A DNA stretch of 64,000 nucleotides from Mytilus californianus (lineage: Eukaryota; Mollusca; Bivalvia; Mytilida; Mytilidae), in NCBI RefSeq assembly GCF_021869535.1, contig NW_026262668.1, positions 63,084,058 to 63,148,057 of the forward strand, in the 5' to 3' direction. The notes below the pieces were generated by a model that worked only from the letters and a program-made list of their open reading frames with translations, did no database searches and was not told the origin of the DNA. The position numbers were made by a program, and so were the translations under genes. Every line of letters starts with the position of its first letter. The stretch's first letter is position 1. This document shows, piece by piece, positions 54,401 through 63,400 of the stretch.

Positions 54401-57400
54401 TTTGGGGGAATTATTGAGTTTTATGTATTCAGTAAAATATTTATTTCCTTCTGACTAATGTGCAAGATTTTGGTTTCAGGTGAAGTTTAGTGAATTGACA
54501 CTTGATATGTTCAGGGTGCTACAGACATTAGAAAGAGAACCACAAGAAGATTTTACAGGAACCCAGATATATGATGCTTCTCCTGCTCCTGGTAGACCAC
54601 CATTTGTAAGTCTTAACTTCATTTATTTGATTATGAAATATCAGTTATTATCTAAATACAAGGATTATTTTTCTGCCAAACTCCTTGTTGAATGAGAACT
54701 ATTTTCAAGATCAGACACTGAAAAAGTATATGAATGTAAGTTGATGTGAGCTGGTTTTTGTAAGAAAGTTGACAAAAGCCTTATGAAAGGACTACTAACT
54801 TAATCAGAAGTTGCATATGCGAATACTGTAAATTCAGAAATTATTGCGTGCATTTATTATTGCGATTTTTGTGGAAAGGACAAAAATGCGAGATTAATTA
54901 TTGCGATTGCATGACAATCTGCATACAGTTATTTATATCAGATATCAGAATGCGAGTTCTTATTATTGCGATACTCACTCAATCGCATTATTCGCATTAA
55001 TAAAAACCTCACAATAATTTCTGAATTTACAGTAGTTCATAATTCTTGTGATTTCATTTCAGGAAAATGGTGACAAAAATTCCAAGAGAGATAACCCACA
55101 CAAATATTTATTGTACAAACCAACATATAGTCAAATGAATACATTTCTAGCCTCTGGTTTTAAAGAACTCCCTCCAAATGGTGCCATGTTATTATATTTG
55201 TCTGCAGATGGTAGTTTAGGTAATGCCAAGCACACTGATGATGGTAAGTTTTACTTTGGATTTACATTTATGAAGTATGTCTTCCTTGGCTCCCCTTATA
55301 AAGAAAAAGTCAAATTCAATTCTGTAGGTATATTGTTTGACCTGATTCACGGAGAATTAGAATGTGTCTTTTTCTTGCAACAATGTCAAAGTAGTTAATT
55401 TATTCAAGATAACCTTATGATATAGGTGGTAGGTACATATGATTTTTTTTAACATTTTACATTTCGGCTGCCATTTATTTAGGTGTTATATGTTTACATT
55501 ACATGATACATTTTCCATTTCAGCTGCCTATGATTTAGGAGGTGTTATATGTTTACATTACATGATACATTTTCCATTTCAGCTGCCTATGATTTAGGAG
55601 GTGTTATATATTTACATTACATGATACATTTTCCATTTCTGCTGCCTATGATTTAGGAGGTGTTAAATATTTACATTACATGATAAATTTTCCATTTCGG
55701 CTGCCTATGGTTTAGGAGGTGTTATATATTTACATTACATGATACATTTTCCATTTTTGCTGCCTATGCTATGGTTTAGGAGGTGTGATATGTTTACATT
55801 ACATGATACATTTTCCATTTTGGCTGCCTATGATTTAGGAGGTGTTATATGTTTACATTACATGATACATTTTACATTTCGGCTGCCTATGATTTAGGAG
55901 GTGTTATATGTTTACATTACATGATACATTTTACATTTCGGCTGCCTATGATTTAGGAGGTGTTATATGTTTACATTACATGATACATTTTACATTTCGG
56001 CTGCCTATGATTTAGGAGGTGTTATATGTTTACATTACATGATACATTTTACATTTCGGCTGCCTATGATTTAGGAGGTGTTATATGTTTACATTACATG
56101 ATACATTTTCCATTTTGGCTGCCTATGATTTAGGAGGTGTTATATATTTATATTACATGATACATTTTCCATTTCGGCTGCCTATGATTTAGGAGGTGTT
56201 ATATATTTACATTACATGATACATTTTCCATTTCAGCTGCCTATGATTTAGGAGGTGTTATATGTTTACATTACATGATACATTTTCCATTTCGGCTGCC
56301 TATGATTTAGGAGGTGTTATATGTTTACATTACATGATAAATTTTACATTTCGGCTGCCTATGATTTAGGAGGTGTGATATGTATACATTACATGGTACA
56401 TTTTACATTTCAGCTGCCTATGATTTAGGAGGTGTGATATGTAACAGTAGAAAAGATGCTGATATTATCAATAAAAACAGAAGACCAGGAATGTTGAAAG
56501 AATCCAACTGGTAAATTCAAATGTTTAATATCATCAAATTGGTATAATCACAATAAATAATGCAAAGTTTCTGTCCCACCTGTAAGAAAATCGCAGAATG
56601 AGAGAATAGGAAAAAGTAATCCAGCTGTGGCAACAGTTGCGGTGTATACTTTCTGTATAAAACTTTTATGTTTCAAAAGGTAGAAGACCTGGATGCTTCA
56701 TACCTTGTATACAGAAATCTTATGTTTCAAAGTATCCGTCTATTTTATGTCCAGTGTCCTTTACCTCATTTCCATGGTTCAGCATAAAAACAGTATAGTT
56801 TTTGTCATTTAAATACCTCTTTTATTAGGAGTACTTGTATAAGGATAATTATAATTGGTATATTGCATCCCTGCAAGGTCAACATGTTCATTAGACAGGG
56901 TTCACTTTACCTGCTGCTTATTTCCTGCATTAGTGATCAAGGTTAAAGTTAAGCCTGTTTCTCAAAGGTCAACTATAGTTGGTGTATGGAATGATTGTAA
57001 GGTGTACATGTTTGACCTAATTTTCATGGTTCATTGGTCAATGTTAAGTTTCTGTGTTTTGGTCTGTTTTGTTATATACTATATTAAAGCAATAGATCAA
57101 CCATATTTTATGCATGGAAGGATTGTAAGACCAAAAAAAAAATATGTCTGTTTACGGTACCCGACTGACCCTACTTTTGAGCAACGACCCCAAGTCATTT
57201 TATTCCGGTCGTAAAGTGAAAAATTAACTGAACTCTGGACAAAAGCATAGTTAGAGTTGCCAATAAAATAAATCAATTGCCTGATACATCTAAATGTTCA
57301 CAATCGTGAATATGACAGCTGTTTTAAGAAACTCGCTGCTCATGTGATGAAATAAACACTTTACCGCCATTTTTTTTTCAATCAATAACCAAGGGAAATA

Positions 57401-60400
57401 ATCCAATCATTAAAAATACAGGTAAACTCTGCCCATGGATAACTCAGACCACGGCAAGATGGACTGCACGACTCAAAATCATGTCGCAAAAAATAAAATG
57501 AAAAAATAAAATAAAATGGAAATACCGACCTACCTACCATATTTTTTTTAATGACGTAACCTTAAACAGACATGCATTTTTTTTTGGCCTAAGGTGTATA
57601 TGTCTCTGGCAGGTGTCCTCTGACATTGACCCAATTTCTGTGGTGCATTGGTCAATGTATTTGTTAACTATGTTTGGTGTATGGAATGATTGTAAGGTGT
57701 ACATATAAAAAAGAAGATGTGGTATGATGCCTGTCTGAGGTATCATCTGTTCTTGAACTCATCTTTATGGTTCATTGGTCAATATTTTGGTTTTTGTGGT
57801 TTGGTAATACCATAAGCAATACTATAATCAATAGATCAACTATATTAAGTGTATAGATTAATTGTATAGTGTACAAAACTATCTAGCTGGGTTCAATTTG
57901 ACCTTGACCACATTTTCACAGTTTATTACTCAATATTAAATTTTAATTTCAGCTGAATCTTGTATTTCAGACACTATGAGCAGTAGGTCAACTATATGTA
58001 TGGAATGATTGTATGTGTTCCTCTGATCGTGACCTTATTTTCATGGTTCAATGGTCAAGGTTAGGTTTTTGTGGTTAGGTCTGTTCCTTTAAGCAATAGG
58101 TCTACTGTTTTTGGTGTATGGATTGATTGGATTAGGTGTACATATCCGGCGTGGTTAATCTGACCTGGAATTCATTTACATGGATCTTTGATATGTTAAG
58201 TTTATGTTATGGTTGTAGTAAAGCCTTTATCTTAAAGACATTCAACATAGAATCAATTAAGTTCAGTAAAGCAGGCAAGACATTTGAGCATGTGCACTTT
58301 TTTTGAAATGACATTTCAATAATGATGGAAAATAGACATGAATATATGAGTGAATTTTGAGATGATCTGATATAAAGACAATATTTATTCCTTACTGTCA
58401 ACTTGCAAACAAATGTTTATCTACTGCCAAAAGTAAAAATATTTGCCTGAAATTTATATATGATATTAATTTGGTTTGCTCCAAAATTATGAAATTAGAA
58501 AATGTAACACTGGCTATCCTTAAAAGTCACCAATGCAAAAAAAAACAAAAGTATGCATTTTCTAATATTATTTGTAAAATTGTCAATTGAAATAAAGGAA
58601 AATCATCACAAATACATCCTCCTATATAGAATTTGAAGATGTAATTCAGAGTTATTAAAAACCTTTGTAAATTCTTATTACAAGCTGTCAAACAAAACAT
58701 TTAATAAAACATTTGATTTAGATAACAGAAGAAGAATAAATGTTATTAATCAATTTCATTTTGATCTGAGGATAACAATTTTCTATTATTGCAGTTTACA
58801 TCCAGGAGATCTATATCCTTACACAAGAAAACCATTATTTCTAATTGTTGATAGTGACAACAGCTCTGCATTCCAGGTATGTGTATTGTTATATAGATGT
58901 TCTTATGATTACCACTCACCGTATTCGGCTGTGTATAGTACGCATATGTAGGTAAACTAAATTGCCCTTGTCTATCCCCATGTTTTTATCCAGCCAATCT
59001 GCCTTTATGTCACCACTCGACATTTTAAGATGGGCATAATTCTGGACTTTACACAATTATTCAAACCATAGAAGATATGTAAAGGACTTGCAGAAAGTGT
59101 GAAACACAATATTAGCCAACTTTTTATATGAAATCTGCCCGTAATTGGAAGCATAAATTATCTTTGAAGTGAAGTCAATTTATTTAATTAAAAATGCACT
59201 TAAAGATAGTTCCTAGGTAATCAAATTATATAAAACATTACCTGTTATGATTTCAAGAATAAAAATAAGATATAGTTTTTAACAAATGAAAAAAGTTATG
59301 ATTGAATTTTATCAGTATCCATGGTATCGTGGATGTAGTTAAATTTCAATTTCCAAATTTATGAAGTGGAAATTTACAAGTTTACTAACTTGATTATAAT
59401 TCTTTTAACAATAGTAACAAAATTTGACTATTTAAGTCCCATGTGTATCCCTTTCAATACAAAAACTGCTTTGATAAATCGTTTGTCCAAAAAATCATTT
59501 CATTTAATAATCTACATGATATATATGTTTTTTATAAGAATTTTAGGTCCCTTTTTATACGACTGCAAAAATTAAAAATTTTTTGGTCGTATATTGGTAT
59601 GACGTTGGCGTCGTCGTCCGGCGTCGTCCGAAGACACATTGGTTTTCGCACTCTAACTTTAGTTTAAGTGAATGGATCTCCATGAAATTTTACCATAAGG
59701 TTCAATACCACGAAAGGAAGGTTGGGATTGATTTTTGGGGGTTATGGTACCAAAGTTAAGGAATTAGGGGCCAAAAAGGGGCCAAAAATAAGCATTTTTG
59801 TAACTTCCAGACAATAACTTGTGTGTAAGTGTATGGATCTCTCTGACATTGTACCACAAGGTTCCATATCACAAAGAGAAGGCTGTAATTGATTTTGGGG
59901 GTAATTGCCTCAAAATTTTAGGAATTAGGGGCCAAAAAAGGGGCAAAAAACAAGCATTTTTCTAGTTTCATGACAATAACTTGTGTGTAAGTGTTTGGAT
60001 ATTTCTGAAATTGTACTACAAGGTTCCATATCACAAAGGGAAAGCTGGAATTGAGTTTGGGGGTAATTGCCCGAAACGTTTAGGAATTGGGGGCCAAAAA
60101 GGGGCCAAAAATAAGCATTTTTCTAGTTTCCAGACAATAACTTGTGTTCAAGTGTATGGATCTCTCTGAAATTGTACTGCAAGGTACCATACCACAAAGG
60201 GAAGGCTGGGATTGAGTTTGGGGGTGATGAATCATAAGGGGGTTCAAAAACTTTGGGGGGGGGGGGGGATTTTTCTTTTTTTCCTTTTTTTTTTTCTTTT
60301 AAAATTTTCCATTTTAAGTTGGTTATTTCTGATTTATATTTAAAAGCATATAATAATGATATGGTAGGAGATACACACCAAACAGGATGTGTAAATTATT

Positions 60401-63400
60401 ATATAATAAGTATTGTGCAATAGCAAGAAATTTTCAATTGCACAGTATTGCACAATAGCAAGAAATCTTCAATTGCACAGTATTGCGCAATAGCAAGAAA
60501 TCTTCAATTGCACAGTATTGCGCAATAGCAAGAAATATCCAAATAGCACAATATTGCGCAATAGCAAGAAATTGTCAATTGTACAGTATTGCGCAATAGC
60601 AAGAAATATTCAATTGCACAGTATTGTGCAAAAGAAGATACTTCGTATAAATTGCTTATTTCTTGATCAATTTCAATGGGTTTTATTCTTGAATTCTTGA
60701 GGTTCTTTAATATGCTGAATCTAACCGTGTATTAAGTTTTTGGATTTTGGGCCCCGTTTTTAAATTGGTCCACATTGAGGTCCAAAGGGTCCAAAATTTA
60801 ACTTTGTTTGATTTCATCAAAAATTGAATTATTGGGGTTCCTTGATATGCCGAATCTAACCGTGTATTTAGATTCTTAATTTTTGGTTCCGTTTTCAAAT
60901 TGGTCTACATTAAGGTCCAAAGGGTCCAAAATTAAACTTAGTTTGATTTTAACAAAAATTGAATTTTTAGGGTTCTTTGATATGCTGAATCTAAACATGT
61001 ATTTAGATTTTTGATTATGGGCCCAGTTTTCAAGTTGGTCCAAATCTGGTCCAAAATTAAACTTCGTTTGATTTCAACAAAAATTGAATATATGGGGTTC
61101 TTTGATATGCTGAATCTAACCATGTATTTAGATTTTTGATTTTTGGGCCCCGTTATCAACTTTGTCCACATTGAGGTCAAAAGGGTCCAAAATTAAACTT
61201 TTTTTGATTTCATCAAAAATTGAACTCTTGGGGTTCTTTGATATGCTGAATCTAACCATGTATTTAGATTTTGGATATTGGACCATAATAGGTGAATGTC
61301 CAATTTAAAATTTTCAAGTTCTTAGACCACATTCATTCTGTGTCAGAAACCTATGCTGTGTCAAATATTTAATCACAATCCAAATTCAGAGCTGTATCAA
61401 GCTTGAATGTTGTGTCCATACTTGCCCCAACTGTTCAGGGTTCGACCTCTGCGGTCAAATCAAGCTGCGCCCAGCGGAGCATTTTATTATAGTTTAAAGA
61501 AAGATGTGTAATATTTAGGTTGTGAACATACCATTGACAAATCTAGTCAATCATGTTTCATAAGTAATAATATACTGTATTTGGTCGTGAATAATACTCA
61601 AGACATATAGTTGGTAGAGGGGATGCATATTATACACACCTGTAGACCGTTTTTAATTCAAAAATTTTTAGTGGTTATTTTGATCTTTTGTGGCTTTTTA
61701 ATTGTGCAAATTGTATATTTGAAAGTTGATGATGCAATATTTTGTTCTCATTCAGAATTTTCCAAATTTGTTCGGACAGCCAGTTGTGTGCTTTCTATCA
61801 CCAGAACAGGTCCCTCATGCCATGCAAGGTAAACATCTTTAAGATACATTAATAACAAAAGACTACATTTAATAGAATATTTTAATATTTCACAATAATG
61901 TCTCTTAGGATTTAGATTTTTTTCAGAAATCAGCTAGAAGATATAAAAAAAATGCATGAAAATTCCATTCTATTTCCCCAAAATAATTATTGTGTACTTT
62001 TTTGTGATTACTTAAAAGATAAAAAGTATACTAAGACATAAATTTTTCTCTGAAATGAATTGCATGAATAAGGAACTCCTAGCGAAAGCTTGTTAGTTGA
62101 CATTGATATATGTTTCAACTTTTGCTTCAGTATGCATTGTATTACATGGAAATTATCAAAACTATGTAGAATATAACTCTGCTTACTTGGTTTGTTATAT
62201 GTATAGTCATTTCTTTATAATGCATGTTTTTATTTTTTAGCTGTTAATCAACCTATTATAGGTTTGTTAGTTTGCTGAAATCCTTTTCCTACTTATGGTT
62301 CTCTTGGTTCTGTCCAGTATAGGTTCAAGAAAGGTGCATTATTTGTATTTTCAAACAAGAAAGACAATTTAGAATGCATTTCTTTCCATTGTGAATTGAT
62401 TCCATTTCTATATCTGTCAAATTCAAATATAATGCCTACCAATATTTAAATGAGCATAGAGCATGGCATGATAGAATTATTTTGATTCTAATAGGAAAAA
62501 TTTTAGCTTTTGTACCTCGAAGCAAACCTATAAGACACGGTTAAAAGGCAGCCATTTTGTTTTGAGGAAGCCAAAAAGTTATAGAAAACCAACCCTTAAG
62601 GAATAAAAAATTGAACAGATACATGTAAACTTACTTTAAGAATGATTTTAAATAACTTCCTAGCACAGAACACCAGCACAAAAGTCCTTTTGATTTCCAG
62701 AGTTGTTCTAAATACAAGTGAAGTTTCAATTTTAATTGTGACATAATTCACATGCAACCCATGTTCTATTAGAATTACCTAACAACTTCCATGTTCTATT
62801 GGAATTACCTAACAATAAGTTTTTACAAGGGAGGTTATCTGTGATATCTTAGTAGTATGATACTGTTGCACCTCTCTTGAGCCTGTAGATTCTCTCAATA
62901 CCTTATTTGCTCTTAGTTGGCATACTATAAATTGTATGTAGGCTATTATCTTGTGTAGGATTAGATTTTTTTTATTTTTAAATTTAATTTAGATTTTGAA
63001 TGAATTTAAGATATAATGTCAGGGAAAGAGTTTTTTGAACTGTTTAGTTACAATAATGATAAAACATTATGAATTAGGTAGGACTGTGAATTCAGAAATT
63101 ATTGTGTGCATTTATTTTTATGATTGTTGAAAAAAGGATAAAAAAGTGAGATTGATTATTGCAATTTCCAGGAAATACTACATAAAAATAATGCGAGGTT
63201 TTTTTTTTAGAAATCATAAACTGTCACACTTTTTCACAATAATAAAACACATCTAATTTTTAGAAATCATATACTGTCACACTTTTTCACAATAATAAAA
63301 CACATTTAAAAATTGATGAATATACAGTACTTAATTGCCAAAAGTCTTAAATTACAAAGTCCGTCATAGTTTCTGTACATAAAAAATATTAAAATGCAGT

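Noticed and set aside
57198..57600. Possible separate element within family 8 copy 2 (TTTACGGTACCCGACTGACC ... TACCGACCTACCTACC)
   Set aside because: Inverted CGGT/ACCG-type ends are suggestive, but no clear TIR or target duplication could be fixed by eye, so it is noted only as a foreign block.
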